Below are positions 35,540-47,823 of a stretch of DNA of 64,000 nt, in pieces. Source of the stretch: Auriscalpium vulgare (lineage: Eukaryota > Basidiomycota > Agaricomycetes > Russulales > Auriscalpiaceae). Below the pieces are notes generated by a model. The model did no database searches. It was not told the origin of the DNA and saw only the letters and a list, made by a program, of their open reading frames with translations. The stretch covers positions 62,001 through 126,000 of the forward strand of contig JAHBBC010000003.1 in NCBI GenBank assembly GCA_019915015.1, given 5' to 3'. Within the stretch, counting starts at the first letter, position 1. Each line of letters opens with the position of its first letter. A program made the position numbers and the translations under genes.

Positions 35540-37432
35540 ATGCTGAGCGCGTCCTCTCTGGACCTCAGTCATCTCCTGCGCTGCAAACCACCATGCCCGA
35601 TCCGAGTAGCTCGTCTTCACACCAACAACATCCCCTCCTTTGCTGTCGTCCTTCGACAAAAGCACGCGTCTCCACATCAGCAGAAACCCGACGCGACTGC
35701 ACCCGCCTCAACCGCGAGCGACCCCCATCCAAGCGGCACCACCGAAAACGGCGTGTCGAGCATTCTTCGTCGTCGTCCCATGGATCAACCCCCCGTTTTG
35801 TCTTACAATCGTCCGGGCTACGAGTCCCATACCAAACCTCCTCAGAGCACATCCGCGGAGGCGCGCCGGCCACTGCAATACCCCCAACTCACTCCTGCTG
35901 CCAGCGGTCGCGCTTCGGCCAGCACCCAGCCTGTGGCACCGCCTGCGAGCGGTCTTCTTACCTTTCCTGGTCAGAGTATGGACCCCGTCAGTCTCGACGG
36001 CGAGCAAAATGTCGAGAAAATGGCAGACGAACTTCACCCCGACCCCGACCCCGACCACTCCCTGCGCGATCTTCCACACCAATACAGCGACCCCGAAATG
36101 AAGTCGCATCTACTGGATGTTGTTGCAACGACGGATTCCGTCGAAGACGCGTGGGCTGCGTATCGTATGTTAACGCTACTTCCACCGGATACTTCCCTGC
36201 CCACCGCCAATCCCAAAATCCCCTACCAGCATCTGCACCGACTCGTCCGTCTTTTCGCCACCGCCATGCGCACACGTACAATCTTCCTACGCCTCTTGTC
36301 TGTTCTTTCGCATCTTCGGCAGAGCGGTGGCCGCGTCAAAGTTTGGGAGTGGAATTTCCTCATCGACTGCGCCGGCAAGGGCTGGCGTCGCACGCATCAG
36401 AAAGACTTCCGGCTCGCACTTGACGTGTACGCCGATATGCTCTCCGGACGCGTGCCAGGCGCGTCGTTCTCCCATAGTTCCACCGACGCTGGGCCAGTAG
36501 AGGACGACAACATGGCGGATCGCAAGCCAGATATCGTGACCTTCACTACGCTCCTCGCGATCGCCGTGCGCACGCGAGAGCCCTCCTCAATTCGCCATGC
36601 ATCTCTACTGCTCTCACAGTCTGGAATATCGGCCAACGTTACATCCTACACCGCCCTGCTCGGTTACTATGCGCGGCGCAACGAGCTATTCGGTGTGCGA
36701 GACACTCTGAACAAGATGCACAGACACGATATACCCCTCAACCAAGTTGCCTTCAATGCGGTGGTGTGGGCCTTCGTTTACAACAACCGCATGGACGTCG
36801 CCGGGGCTATGTATCGCATCGTCAGGCATTCTGTTGTTCCCGAAGCAGACGGCGAAGCGGTCAAGGCGGCGGCGCATTGGTTGTACGAGAAAGAAACCCT
36901 CGCCATACCTGAAGAACTGGCCGCCAACAAAATCACGTATCACATGCTCATCCAAGGCTACGCATACTACGGCGATTTCAAGCGCTGCCTCCAAGTGTTT
37001 CAGGACATGCTTTCCTCGCCAGTGGCGTACGTCGACAATGTGGAAGCCTATCCACCGACAATGACCGCGTTTCGGGCAATATTCCTCGGCTTCTTTCGCC
37101 ACGGCACGTCCGCCTCGCAGGCTCCACTGACTACACGTCTTAGCTTGCTGGATGACACACCGAACGTTCACGCATGGTCCCTCGCGAACCTGGAGCTGCT
37201 GTTTGAGCAGTTTCTGAGTCTTCCCCTCGATATGCGCCCACGGCCAGGATTGGTATATTGGATATTGGTCGCGTTTGAGAGGACCAGCGGCAATGACACA
37301 GAAATGCTTCGTGTGGTGTATCAGAGGCTCGAGGACAGGTTCGGGGGTCGGTGGGATGGAAGGGTGGAACGAATGCGGCAGAAGATATTCGGAGCAGACG
37401 CTAGTGTACCTAGAGTTTATACCAAGCGTTAG
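35540..37432 (+). CDS. PPR-repeat protein, probably mitochondrial
   Basis: Intronless frame of 630 residues, starting at the ATG at 35540; a frame upstream is open but has no earlier ATG nearby. The N-terminus is basic and Ser-rich, plausible as a mitochondrial presequence. From about residue 320 on there are helical repeats with PPR-like spacing, for example DIVTFTTLLAIAVRTRE, VTSYTALLGYYARRNELFGVRDTLNKM, VAFNAVVWAFVYNNRMDVAGAMYRIV and ITYHMLIQGYAYYGDFKRCLQVFQDML. Such proteins bind organellar RNA. The specific target cannot be told from sequence. It is the only long intronless gene here. Confidence 0.8.
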   Translation: MLSASSLDLSHLLRCKPPCPIRVARLHTNNIPSFAVVLRQKHASPHQQKPDATAPASTASDPHPSGTTENGVSSILRRRPMDQPPVLSYNRPGYESHTKPPQSTSAEARRPLQYPQLTPAASGRASASTQPVAPPASGLLTFPGQSMDPVSLDGEQNVEKMADELHPDPDPDHSLRDLPHQYSDPEMKSHLLDVVATTDSVEDAWAAYRMLTLLPPDTSLPTANPKIPYQHLHRLVRLFATAMRTRTIFLRLLSVLSHLRQSGGRVKVWEWNFLIDCAGKGWRRTHQKDFRLALDVYADMLSGRVPGASFSHSSTDAGPVEDDNMADRKPDIVTFTTLLAIAVRTREPSSIRHASLLLSQSGISANVTSYTALLGYYARRNELFGVRDTLNKMHRHDIPLNQVAFNAVVWAFVYNNRMDVAGAMYRIVRHSVVPEADGEAVKAAAHWLYEKETLAIPEELAANKITYHMLIQGYAYYGDFKRCLQVFQDMLSSPVAYVDNVEAYPPTMTAFRAIFLGFFRHGTSASQAPLTTRLSLLDDTPNVHAWSLANLELLFEQFLSLPLDMRPRPGLVYWILVAFERTSGNDTEMLRVVYQRLEDRFGGRWDGRVERMRQKIFGADASVPRVYTKR

Positions 37433-37563
37433 AGGATCGGCGACAGTGCCTAGTATAACTTCATGGCTACCCTGCGCCAGTGACGGGATCACCCGGCTTA
37501 TGACGTTCTCCGAAAAAGAGTGATGGGGGTGCATGATAATGTACAAGTAGTCAGACTGGAGGT
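37433..37563. other. Short convergent intergenic region
   Basis: 131 nt between the stop codons of the PPR gene (+) and the acyl-CoA dehydrogenase (-); nothing else is seen. Confidence 0.5.
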
Positions 37564-39569
37564 CTAAAGCCTAGCGTCACGAGGCATTTTCTTAATGGCT
37601 TGCCGCACGCCGAGATCGTTCAACACGTCCTCTGAGCCCCCCAGAATGGAGTCGTATGGCGATGTCCGATGGTACTGAAAATGCGGAGGCGTCATTGAGC
37701 CAGATTGGATGATAAGGGGACAGGCACGCACGTTTTCGATGAGCCTGCCCATGCCAGTCTTCGTGATGGCACGTCCACCAAAGATCTGCGTGGACTCTTC
37801 CGCAGTGGCACGTCCCGTTCTTGTGACATAGGCCTTCAGCAACGCGATAGAGCCTGCAATTTTTTCTGACTGCTCCGCGTAGCTCATCTGCGATATCGTC
37901 AGTACCATGATGTGTATATTCCGAGCAGCTCACATTATTCATCTGGTGAGTGATGTTCTCGAGCCAACCTTGGCAAGCCTCTACCCTGGCGATCATGGAA
38001 GCTAGTTTGGCACGCACAACAGGCTGACTGCTCAGAGGTTTCCCGAATGCCTTCCGTTGTTGTACCCAGCTGAGAAAATTCTCAGCAACGTTTGAGGATA
38101 TCGAGTTGAATGGGCATACAGAAGAGACTCCTCGACGACTAGCCGCTGCGCTGTCAGGCCCATTGCAAGGATGAACCATCGCTCGTGGTTGAAGTTACTG
38201 AGGATGACGCCCATTCCTTTGCCCTCTTTTCCAAGCGTGTACGCGACAGGCACACGGACGTTGTCGAACGTGACGTAGGCCGTTCCAGCGGTGGGCGAGT
38301 AGGCAGTCTTGATCGGCTTCGTGGATACCCCGTCCTGCCGCGGGACCAGTATCACAGTATAACCGGACTCGCTTCGGCAGCCCACGGTGAAGTAGTCTGA
38401 GAAGTGGCCATTTGTGATCCACCTAAGTACCAGCCCATCAGCTTCGAAACTATAGATGGCAAGCTTGGACATACTTCTTGGTCCCCGAGATTACCCACTC
38501 GTCTCCGTCTTTGTAGGCCTCGGTCTGCATCCCGCTGACGTCGCTGCCAGCAAAGGCTTCGCTGATTGCCAAGGAAATGAATTTCTTCCCGGCAAGAACG
38601 TCTGGCACAATCTTGGCTTGGATCTCAGGCGACCCGAAATTGAGCACTGGCGGGAGGCCAATAACACCGCCAGCCAGGAGGCCGTCGACGTAGCCGCGTG
38701 TCCCACAACGTGCAAGCTCGCTGTGCACGATGAGCTGCGCGGTAAGTGTAAGATACTGTCCAATGGAGAGATAGGCGTCCAACCTCATGGAAATGGTCGA
38801 ATTCCTCCGTCTTGATGACGCCTCCTAGAAGGGTACGACCTTTGAGATGCGGTCCAGGGCCAAGCCGCATAGCAATAATGTTCATCTCCCTGCCACCTTC
38901 AAGTAAGCGTGAGATATTTTGGAGCGACACAAGATCTTACCCAAGTTTCTCTACGACCTCTTGTGAGATGCGCTTTCCAGTCTCTTCGCACTCAATGGCG
39001 TCGGGATACACCACTTCCACGACAAACTTGCGCATGGCCTTTTGAAATCGTTTGTGGCTGTCGTTGTAGAACGGGCTGGAGAAACCTGGGGAGAGCCATG
39101 TCGGTTCAGCGTAAGGTACCTGCGAATTGTCGTGACCAAGAGGCCTGATGATGGACTCTTCTCCTGCAATCACGCCAATCTGCAGCTTCGCATACTGAGG
39201 CCTATAAAGCACTTCCTGGCGATGCAGACCGTAGAATGCTTGCGTCGCATCCTTGCCGGCTTGCCATCATGTCAGTACGCAGAGCAGGCGAAGTCCAGAG
39301 GTGTGCGCACCTATGGATTTAACGTGAAGAACGCTGGCCCCGCCTGGGTGCATCTTTGCGAACCTCGAAAGGTCGTAGACCTTAGCGTCAACGATCACCC
39401 ACTGCGAACCATTGAGCACCACGGAGCCCCGGTAACAAACATCTTGAAACACACCAGATCACCCTCTTTGTTGTGCTATAGGGTAGTAAGCTTCCGTTTG
39501 GACTGCGGCGACTGGACGTACCTGCTCGACATCCTCCCTAGTGAGCTTCTTGAGCAGCGTGGATGACAT
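37564..39569 (-). CDS. Cytochrome b5 - acyl-CoA dehydrogenase fusion
   Basis: The first exon (39522-39569) encodes MSSTLLKKLTREDVEQ. It continues into a cytochrome b5 domain with [28 protein letters not shown] (HPGG haem ligand) and a second haem His in FYGLHRQEV. The acyl-CoA dehydrogenase part follows: an N-terminal helical domain, [37 protein letters not shown]-like middle domain, and C-terminal domain with RKAFGKPLSSQPVVRAKLA, YVTRTGRATAEESTQIFGGRAITKTGMGRLIENYHR and ILGGSEDVL. This architecture is common in fungi and may handle long-chain acyl-CoA, with b5 as an electron partner; the substrate is inferred. Several short introns interrupt the gene and frames join well. Confidence 0.85.
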
Positions 39570-40035
39570 AGATTGGACGATGGGTTGGGGGCTAGTGTAG
39601 GGTCGGTCGCAGCGCATGGATGTGGGTGTAACTTATATGTAAAGCCCGTCGGCCAGCAGCGGCCAGCGGAGGACAGTCCGGTTGATGCCACCCCGCAACT
39701 GAATCACATGTAAGGATGCGACCGCGACAACTTTAAAGCCTTCGATGCTTATAGTCCGCTACACGCGCATGTAATACGTGGTATGAGAGCTCAACTGCAA
39801 GGTGCTCGAGCTGTTGTATGTATCACTCATGCGATATTATCTTCGGGGTCGACAGCTAGTATGTACTTTTTGGTAACATCCTCCCCCGCCAAGCCATCAT
39901 GCACGAGGAAACGCGTCCAGTGAATGAGGCTGTCGAACGCTCTGGTGGTGCGCAGGGCCTCTTGTGGCCGGCAGCTCCAGTTGGCGAGACACGCTTACAA
40001 GGCGCTCAGAGTGAAGAGGTCTGTGCACAATCAAT
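39570..40035. other. Intergenic IMP3 3' flank / acyl-CoA dehydrogenase promoter
   Basis: A 466-nt gap between two minus-strand genes. No gene, TATA box or strong repeat is seen. Confidence 0.5.
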
Positions 40036-40839
40036 CTAGAGGAGATCAAAGTCGTCGAGCTAGATAATGGGCGATTAGGACACTATACGGCATCAATTCG
40101 ATAGACACGCACCTCGTCATTGTATTTCATGACCGTTCGCTTCAATTTAGACGTGTCCACCCATGTGACAAAGTCTTCCATATGCCTGTCAGGCAGGCGT
40201 GAGTTTCCCCACTTGGCGAGGGGAATAACCATCGCACCGTGTAACGAGGTAGGCAGGGTCGGTGATAGTGTCCGGACCTACTCGGACATGTCCTTGCTCT
40301 ATGAACTTGACCGCCTGGAAGAGGGTGTCAGCGTAGGTCAGGTTATCAACACTGCAGAAACGCACGGCGCTGACAGTCTCGGACATCTTCAACGAGACTA
40401 AGATTACGGCGAGGCGACGACGGCAGAATGCAGCAACAGTCAGCTTGTTGTCTACGTCGCTGAGTTTTGCCTGGGAGTTCAGAACGCCTATGTCGTATAG
40501 TTTAGAGAGGATCTGGCCCTCTGTTCGTGTGCGGAAGGGGTCCTGGGCCGGCAGCAGGGCTACGCGGTGGGCGAGGGAGCGCAGGGAGCCACAAAGCTTG
40601 TTGTATCTTGGACGATCTGTGAGTGCGAGACGAGAACCGAGAAACGGCGACTTACTTGTGGTAGTCTTCACGGTCCTGTATGTGGTAGCGGCGCATGACC
40701 TTGATCTCGCGAAGAGACGCATCTTGCTTCCACTGGGGGATATGAGCGGCATGGAGATACGGCGTAGAGACATGCGCACGTTGAGAAAGTCGACTTTCTT
40801 GAGGAGTTTCTGCTCGTGGTGCTTGAACTGGCGGACCAT
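40036..40839 (-). CDS. IMP3: U3 snoRNP protein IMP3
   Basis: Multi-exon gene (40780-40839, 40656-40732, 40606 downward, last exon 40036-40059). The spliced product starts [20 protein letters not shown], then [44 protein letters not shown] in family order, then [19 protein letters not shown] and an S4-like region [26 protein letters not shown], ending YNDELDDFDLL. This is essentially the full IMP3 signature. IMP3 binds U3 snoRNA and the pre-18S rRNA in the small-subunit processome. The last coding exon is only 24 nt. Confidence 0.93.
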
Positions 40840-41160
40840 GGCGGGCAGCGGCAAGGCGCGGGCGTGCGAGTTTACTTTGTGGCAAGTCGCCCGCCGCCAA
40901 CCCGAATCCGCCTCGTTCTCGACGCCAACACCGTCGACCACGCCTCTTCCTTCTCACCGCAGACACCGACAACTCCCTCCTCCAGCGCACTTGCCCTTCG
41001 CGCCGCCCCCCTGCTATCATACCGCTAGCCGGGAGCCGCTGTTCCTCCGTTTCGCAGGCGTGGTGTACTAGGCTCCGGCGCATGCTCGAAACTCTATCAT
41101 CTCTACATCCTGGCGGACCATTTTTCTTTCCCTTTCGACCAGTCGACTGCGCATCCTCAG
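40840..41160. promoter_or_regulatory. Divergent promoter IMP3 - LIM-binding protein
   Basis: 321 nt between divergent start codons. No TATA box is seen; the LIM-binding side is CT-rich. Confidence 0.45.
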
Positions 41161-44100
41161 ATGAGTGGTCGTGACATGTTACGATCACAGGCCCTGCCGC
41201 ATATCACCCAGCAAAACATGCTCAACATGAATCAACAGTTCCTCCCCCCACAGCAACAATCTCCACCTCAGCCCCAGTCGTCAGCGATGGGCATGCTTCC
41301 CAACGCCAATTCGAACATGGCCTTCCTCCATCCAAGCACACATTCTCCCAATAACGGGGCGCAGTACCAGATGATGGCGCAACAAGAGCAGCGTCGACAG
41401 CAGATAATGGCGCAGGCTCAAAATGCTCAGGTCGCCAGGCCTCAGACTGGAGGCCCTCCTGCTCTGAATGGATTGACTTCGGGACAGATGCAAGGCGTAG
41501 GCTATCCAAACATTCCCCAGCAGGGTGGGCTGAGACGCGTCGCGTCGCATCCTGGACCTCCCGCCCACGGCAGCCCCATGGGCGTTCTTCAGCCAGGCCC
41601 TCCGGGTATGCCAGGAGGGGTAGGAGCTCCTGGACTAGGCATAACAGTGCCGGGTTCTATGCCTGGTCAGATGCGACCGAACCCACAGCAGCAGATGACC
41701 ATGCGTCAGGGGCAACAGCCCCAACAACAGAACATGGGTGGACAAGGGTCACCTCCTCTAGCGCTTACACGTTCCGGACAATTGCAGGGGATGCCGGGTA
41801 TGCAGCCAGGGATGGCGAGGAGCGCGGTTTCGGCTGGGATGATGGGGGGAATGCCCCAGCAACTACCTGGCATGGCGCATACAGCAGGCATGCCCCCGAG
41901 TCATTCACAAAATCCCTTTCCGCCCTCGATGTCGCAGCAATCCATGGGGTCGTCACCCAGCCAGCCGTCCATGTCCCAAAACCAGTTTTCTTCCGCCACC
42001 TCCATTGGTCATATGCAGAACGCTGTCGACCGTGCTCGCAGTGCCAACATGAGTGCAGATTTCATGGCGTTCAATGGTCAATTTCCTCCTCAAGGCCCTC
42101 CTCACCCCGCCAGCCGGACTCCCTCCAACAATCCGACCCAGTATGGCTTCGCCCCGTCTTCTACGCCGCCCAACCAGCATGTCGATATGTCACAGGCTCT
42201 TAGCGCTGGTGGCCCATCTAACGGACCACCCGGGCCCTCCAATCTCACTGGCTTCACAATGACGCCTGCGCAGCAATTTGAGCAGATGCAACCTGGAGGC
42301 GGCAACTCGGCTGGTAGCCGCCCGGAAGGATTTGCCCCTCAGTTCGCGATGCCTCCTCGACCACCTTCATCCCAGCATTCATCGCTTGGCCATCCCTCGC
42401 AACAGCAGCACCAACCGCCGCATCCTCAGCCCTCACATCCCCAACCTCCTCCACATTCTCAGCCGCATCAGCCGCATCATATGTCTCCCCAACATCAACA
42501 TAACCAGGCGAATGGCCAGGTTGTGCACCCTGCCAGACCGCAGTCACAGCCTCAGCCTCCTGGTCGTCCACCATCTCAGCAAGCGGCACCATCTCGTACG
42601 CCTCTTCCTCCGAATGCAACATTACCGGCGAACGCCACGCTTCTACGGGCAACGTCCATTTCCATGCCGCCACAACCCCAGCCACTCCTTCCCCACCCAG
42701 GTCCATCCACACCTCTCAGTGCGCCTGCCGGCGGCCAACCATCATCGGGCCCACCAGGCATGGCGCAAGTGAACGGCGGACGTGCGCCCGGCCCACAGCC
42801 GGCCGCAAATGCGCCCTCGGATAGCATGATTTCTCGCATACCGCCTGCACCGCCCACAAATGGGCGTCCTAACACGTCGGTCGTTTATGTCTTAAGACAG
42901 AGATCCAGCGCTGATAAAACATTGGCAGCGCGCCAGTGGTTGGTACCGGCCAGGCTCTAGGTCGCCTGTTACAACTGAGTGGGGTTTTAGCCAGCGAGCA
43001 TGCAAAGGTGAGGATGCATTTTCTTTACATCTGATTGGCTCACCTGGACACTGCTCTGCTAGAAATTACAATTGAGTCACTGGGAAGAATTAGTGAACGA
43101 TTACTTCCTGTCGACGTCGACACTCAAGCTTACGCTTTGGAAAGACAATCAAAAAAACGAGGCCAAAGTGTTTGGTGCGTTGATCAGTGGGTTTTCCTCT
43201 ATTATTCTAACCTAACCCGACGCCCCCGACAGAGGTCGGCACACCCATACTACCGCGGTTCTTCTTGGTTACCAGTCAATCCGGCGTCAAATCCATGACG
43301 TTGTCTATGGATGGCGCTCGAGAACGGCTGTTCAGTCATAACCATGCTGTGGTCGAGTGCGTCGCCGCAGTGTGGACATACCGTTACAGCAACGGGTACA
43401 CTGTCACTCTCCGAGGTCCTCTAACCGCTCATGTCGTTGCGATCAATACACCACCTGCCAATGGTGCTCCAGCCCAGTCCGCATCCCTTCCGGGATTCGC
43501 TCTCAAAATCAGCAATCTTCAATTCGATTCAAACGTGTATGAGAAGCATATCTCCCTCGATGCGATACTAGGCCAACGCGTTGACTCCCCAAAAACGCCG
43601 CGGCAAAGAAATGCCCAGACGCCGACGTTAAACGGCGTCTCGGCAACTCAGCAAAAGGCCGAAGAGGAGAGATGGGAGGAACCTCGGATCGTCTATGAAC
43701 GGGCGACTATACCTTCGGAACCTGTCAATGCGTTTGGTATCCCGCAGGCGACGATGCGATGTCTCGAGGTCTGCGCTTTATTATAATCTGTCGGTCACAA
43801 AGCTCAAAAATATCCCAGCTGGCTGAAAGTGTAGCCCAAATGTCGGACCTGATTCAGTTCTCAGCGCGAACAGACTGCGGGCCTTTAGGTGCGAGATCTG
43901 CCATACATCTCCTATCGCCTTCATCTCACAGCACCTTACACGTATCAGATTCGTTAAAGCAGTTTGCGCAACAACTGAGGGAGAATCCTCTGCCCGGCAT
44001 GACCGTTCCGGGCCCCATTCCTAACGGCGGCTCGTATCATCCTGATGGCATGAGCAGTTTGGCACCGAACTCGTCTTCTCACTCATTGTATCCCTCCACT

Positions 44101-44415
44101 CCCATAACATCGTCAGCTTCTGTGCCATCAGGAGGGCAATCCTCCCTCTCCCAACAAGGTGGTCCGCCGTCAGCGACCGGATCTCCTGGCAAAATGAAAG
44201 GCACGCCGCAACAGTCCCACGCGCCGAACCCTTCATCGACCGGCAACACCCCATCGCAACCGTCGAATCCTTCGTCTACCCCTTCTCTGGCCAATGCTAC
44301 CCTGAAGCGGAAGGCAGCGTCCTCAGAAACAGCCTCGCCGACCACGTCCGTCGATCAGTCGCAACCCGGCAAGCGCAATCCCCGCAAACGTGGACGGACT
44401 ACCGGAGCTGGATGA
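41161..44415 (+). CDS. LIM-domain-binding transcription cofactor (PtaB/Mfg1-type)
   Basis: Exon 1 (41161-42875) encodes about 570 residues of Gln/Pro/Gly/Met-rich disordered sequence. After introns at 42876-42928 and further downstream comes the LIM-binding core. It begins GQALGRLLQLSGVLASEHAK, continues LSHWEELVNDYFL and LKLTLWKDNQKNEAKVFEVGTPILPRFFLVTSQSGVKSMTL. The centre is VVECVAAVWTYRYSNGYTVTLRGPLTAHVV, ending near LKISNLQFDSNVYEKHISLDAI. A Ser/Pro-rich tail with a basic end (KRNPRKRGR) follows. In fungi these cofactors pair with Flo8/SomA-type regulators to control adhesion and development. Confidence 0.85.
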
Positions 44416-44887
44416 TCGGACCCTGCCCCTCTCGTATGTTTATCGCTGTCCCCTGTCTGGCTCTGCATAGATAGATACTGTATCCTACCTAACTCGCGCC
44501 TTTCTTGCTGCATCGAGGCTGTTATATGTTCATTGTTTTATCAGCGTAGTATTTATCCCCATTTGTACTGTACACCATGAACACTACCGGCTTGACTCCA
44601 GCGCAACAAGTATCACTTATGTGCTCTTGTTCTCGAGCTCGTATACAAGCTGTATAATGTCTGCGCCTGGTCATTTGCAAGCCTACATCTGGTACACCTT
44701 CGCGTGCGAGCTCAGTATTCTTTGACTGCGAAGCGTCGAAGGACCCCACGAGGCACAGCAAGCGGAACTGCCAGGATGATAATGCTATGTTATAATGCAG
44801 AGGCCGAAAGCCATGATAAGTATACATGCGTGGATATTAGATACGCCAAGCGTATGTGTCTAGTAAACGAACAACAGCTTCAGAGCT
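44416..44887. other. Convergent intergenic region
   Basis: AT-rich 3' flanks of the LIM-binding gene (+) and the PNUTS-like gene (-). No tRNA or other RNA gene was recognised. Confidence 0.5.
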
Positions 44888-47823
44888 TCAGCTGTAGTTC
44901 GGCTCGTGGCTGAAATCACATTGATCTCCATAACGGCATCTGTGATTACGGGCAACATATCAGCTTCCATGCATCGTCGCAGACGGGGAATGTGCAGCTC
45001 GCCTTCCTTGTGCAAAAAACGAGCATGGTATCCGCGATCTATTCTGTCTAAACCCAGCTTCGCCGACCCCGGGCCGCCCGCGCCCGCGCCCACGTCCTCG
45101 TGCCCCTCCTCGCCACTCGCCCTCCTCGTCTGGCCAGCGATCGCGCCCCGCACCGCCATCCGCAAAATAGGCCGAGAAGCTAGCTGCGTCCCAGTTCTGC
45201 TCTGTGCCGAACGCCCCGGCCCCTGCGCCCGACTGCGCAAACAGCGCAGCAATCTGCTGGAGCTGCTCCGGCGGGAGATTGCCTGTCATCTGCGCGATCG
45301 CGTTTGGGTCGAACGCGAGGTTTTTGTCGTCGCCCAGTGGGCCCGCTTCTGCCATCGACGCGTCCATCATCGGGTCGTCGAGGGGCACTGCCGGCCAAAA
45401 GACTAAATCTGCTTCGACGCTAGTGAGCATCGTGACGAGGTTGGCGTCCACTTGGTCCAATGAGATTTGTGTCGTGGGCTCAGCCGGAGATTCGGGGATG
45501 TGCTGCGACAGGTACATAGCTCCCAGCGCGGTCTGCTCGCGCTCTTCCTGCGTGATCTTTTCTCGACTCTGTTCTCCCCGTTGCGGGCTACCTGCCATTT
45601 CCGGCGGTACTTCCAGCGCTGCGGATTTATCGTTCAGTTCGGCAATCTCGGCGATACGGCAATTGAGTTGGCTTACACGACGGCTCAATCCAATCAATCA
45701 ACTCTTCGAACAGGTGGGCGTGCAGCGCGGCACCCTCGTCTCGGTCCAAGTCCCGTAAATTGTGCTGCGCACCCGTACCCTGAAATCAGCGTAAAACACG
45801 CAGTAATTAATGTACAGTAGCGATAACAATGCAGATGGAACGCTGACATCTACTGGGTCGTCGTCATATATCGCCTTGTCGATGAGCTTCACCTGCTCAA
45901 GGTGGCTGTCGGCTGGCCAAGTAACTGATTTCTTCTTTTTGCCAAGCTTTGTCAGACCTGTTACCGCAGGAGCGCTACCTGCGGCTGCTGGCGGAGTGTG
46001 GGCAGCCGCCGGAGATGGCTTCCTCGCCTTTGCCATGTCCTTAAGGGCCTCCTGGAAGGGATCGACGGCGGACGGCTGGGCGATGGCGGCCTCGGGCTCC
46101 TTCTTTGCGGGCGGGGCGGGGGCCTTCTTGAAGCTGGGGAGCTTGGCCTTGGGCTTCGGTGCAGAGAAGAAGGACGAGTCGGACTTGGAGTCCTTGAGCG
46201 GGAGGGACGAGCGGACATCCTTCCTGGCGGCGGACGACTTTGCGGACGAGGAGGAGGAGGCTGCTGCTGCGACGGCGAGCTTCTTCGCCGGCGGGGCAGA
46301 TTTGGACGGAGGGTCTGCGGGTTTGCGCTTCTTGGACTTTGGATCTGGGAGGGGAAATGTGAGATCAAAACACAGGCACGGGGCCAGGAGAAGGACGGAC
46401 CCTGGGTGTCTTCGTCTGGCTGCTGGGAGAGATACTTGTCGCGCCACTTGCGCTCGAGGTTGGAGGCCATGTCCTTGACGGCGGGGAGGGGGGCATCCTT
46501 TGCGAGCTTGCGGACGATCTTGCCGAGCTTGGATGCGACGAGGATGGCCGGCGTGAACGGGAGGCGGTCGGTGATCTGGGAGCCGGGGGCCGGGGGCGTG
46601 AGAAGAGGCGGGGGAGGCGGACGGTGCGTGGGAAACTTACGTGGAGCAGGGGCATGATGGTCTCCTGGACCTGGCTGTCTGCGCTGCCGGTCGCACCCGC
46701 CTTGAGCCATTCACGCGTGATGTCCATCGCGGTTGTGTTCTCTACCCACGCACGGAAGTAGTGGTTTCCCGCATTATCTCTGATCTTCGTCACCACTTCT
46801 AATCGCGTCGCCCCGTCCACATCCGCAATCCCGTAGTCTGCGATCTGCGACACAAGCTGCTGCACTCCGCGAGCCCCGCTGAAGCCCTTGGCCTGCAGCG
46901 ACGTTTTGAGCGCAGAAAGAAACGCCTCTCGCCGTCCCTGCGAGCGGTTTGTCACCGCCGACCCCACCGACGTCGACGCCGACGTTGCAGGCGATGCCGC
47001 CGCCGGGGGACTGGCCGCCGTCGCTGCCGGGCCAGGTGCCGAGTGATAGAACGATGCCGGTGGTATGCTCGAAAGCGGCTGCGGCGTGTGAAGGGATGGG
47101 GTGGCCGATGCGCTCTGGTATTGAAACTGCAGCGTCGGAGACAGAGAGGAAGGCATAGGTAGATGCGAGTACGAATATTGTGATGCGTTCCGTGGCATAG
47201 ACTGTGGCTGGGGCTGAGATTGAGTGGGCGCAGGGTGGGAGTAATTGAGCGACGCAGACGGCGTGCTCAGGGTGGTTAACGCCGGGCTGTGGCGTGTTAA
47301 TGAGTAAAAATTGTCGCATAGAGCTCGCATCACGCACTCGATGATGGCTTGAGCAGACTGGTGCGAGGACGAGCTCACACCATGCGATGTCGCGCCGTTG
47401 AGGGTGGAGTAGTTGGATAAAGGCACTTGACCAGGCTGATTTGCCCAAGAGGGTGCGCCGTAGGTCATAGCATTGTAGGCTGATGGGCCGGGCGGGAACA
47501 GGAAGTTGTTTTGAACGCCAAAGAAAGCGGAAGGGGATGAAAGCGGTGATGCGGAAGACGGTGGCGCTGGGAAGCAAGGATTAATCTTCACAAGCGTTGC
47601 AAAGAGCAGCATGAAAGGGCGTACTGGACAGATCTCCCAACACAAACTCGCTCAGATCGAAGGGAGCCTGCGGGTTGCTTGTCGACGCGCCCGAACCGTT
47701 GGGCGTTACGGCGTCTTTCCAATCGGATGGGTGTCGCTGGGACGCCTGTGCGTCGGACTGCAGCGCTGCCTGCTGTGACGAGGTTTGTTGCAACCAGGAG
47801 GTCGCATTGGGGTAAACGTCCAT
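44888..47823 (-). CDS. PNUTS-like PP1 regulatory protein (TFIIS N-domain, PP1-docking motif, CCCH finger)
   Basis: Starts at the ATG at 47823. The N-terminal part is Ser/Pro/Gln-rich. A TFIIS N-terminal helical domain spans about residues 230-400: FLSALKTSLQAKGF, VQQLVSQIADYGI, VVTKIRDNAGNHYFRAWVEN, then ASKLGKIVRKLAKD and AVKDMASNLERKWRDKYL. A Lys-rich linker follows. KKKKSVTWPAD fits the PP1-binding RVxF-type motif of PNUTS. The C-terminus has Arg/Gly repeats and a CCCH finger, C-x7-C-x5-C-x3-H, completed only after removing a GC-AG intron (44940-45002). PNUTS directs PP1 to chromatin and Pol II to regulate transcription termination. Internal exon borders are approximate. Confidence 0.78.

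Noticed and set aside
37564..39569. Cytochrome b5-acyl-CoA dehydrogenase fusion as a novel gene fusion
   Set aside because: This domain order is well known in fungi, as is the desaturase-cytochrome b5 fusion at 61788-63443.
44416..44887. Candidate tRNA or small RNA in AT-rich intergenic regions
   Set aside because: I could not form a cloverleaf or find the A and B box motifs here, and also not at 39570-40035 or 63444-64000.
45961..46710. Minus-strand Pro/Ser/Arg-rich open frame over the PNUTS-like gene
   Set aside because: It is an out-of-frame reading of the Lys/Ala/Pro-rich linker. The TFIIS domain and PP1 motif lie in the chosen frames.
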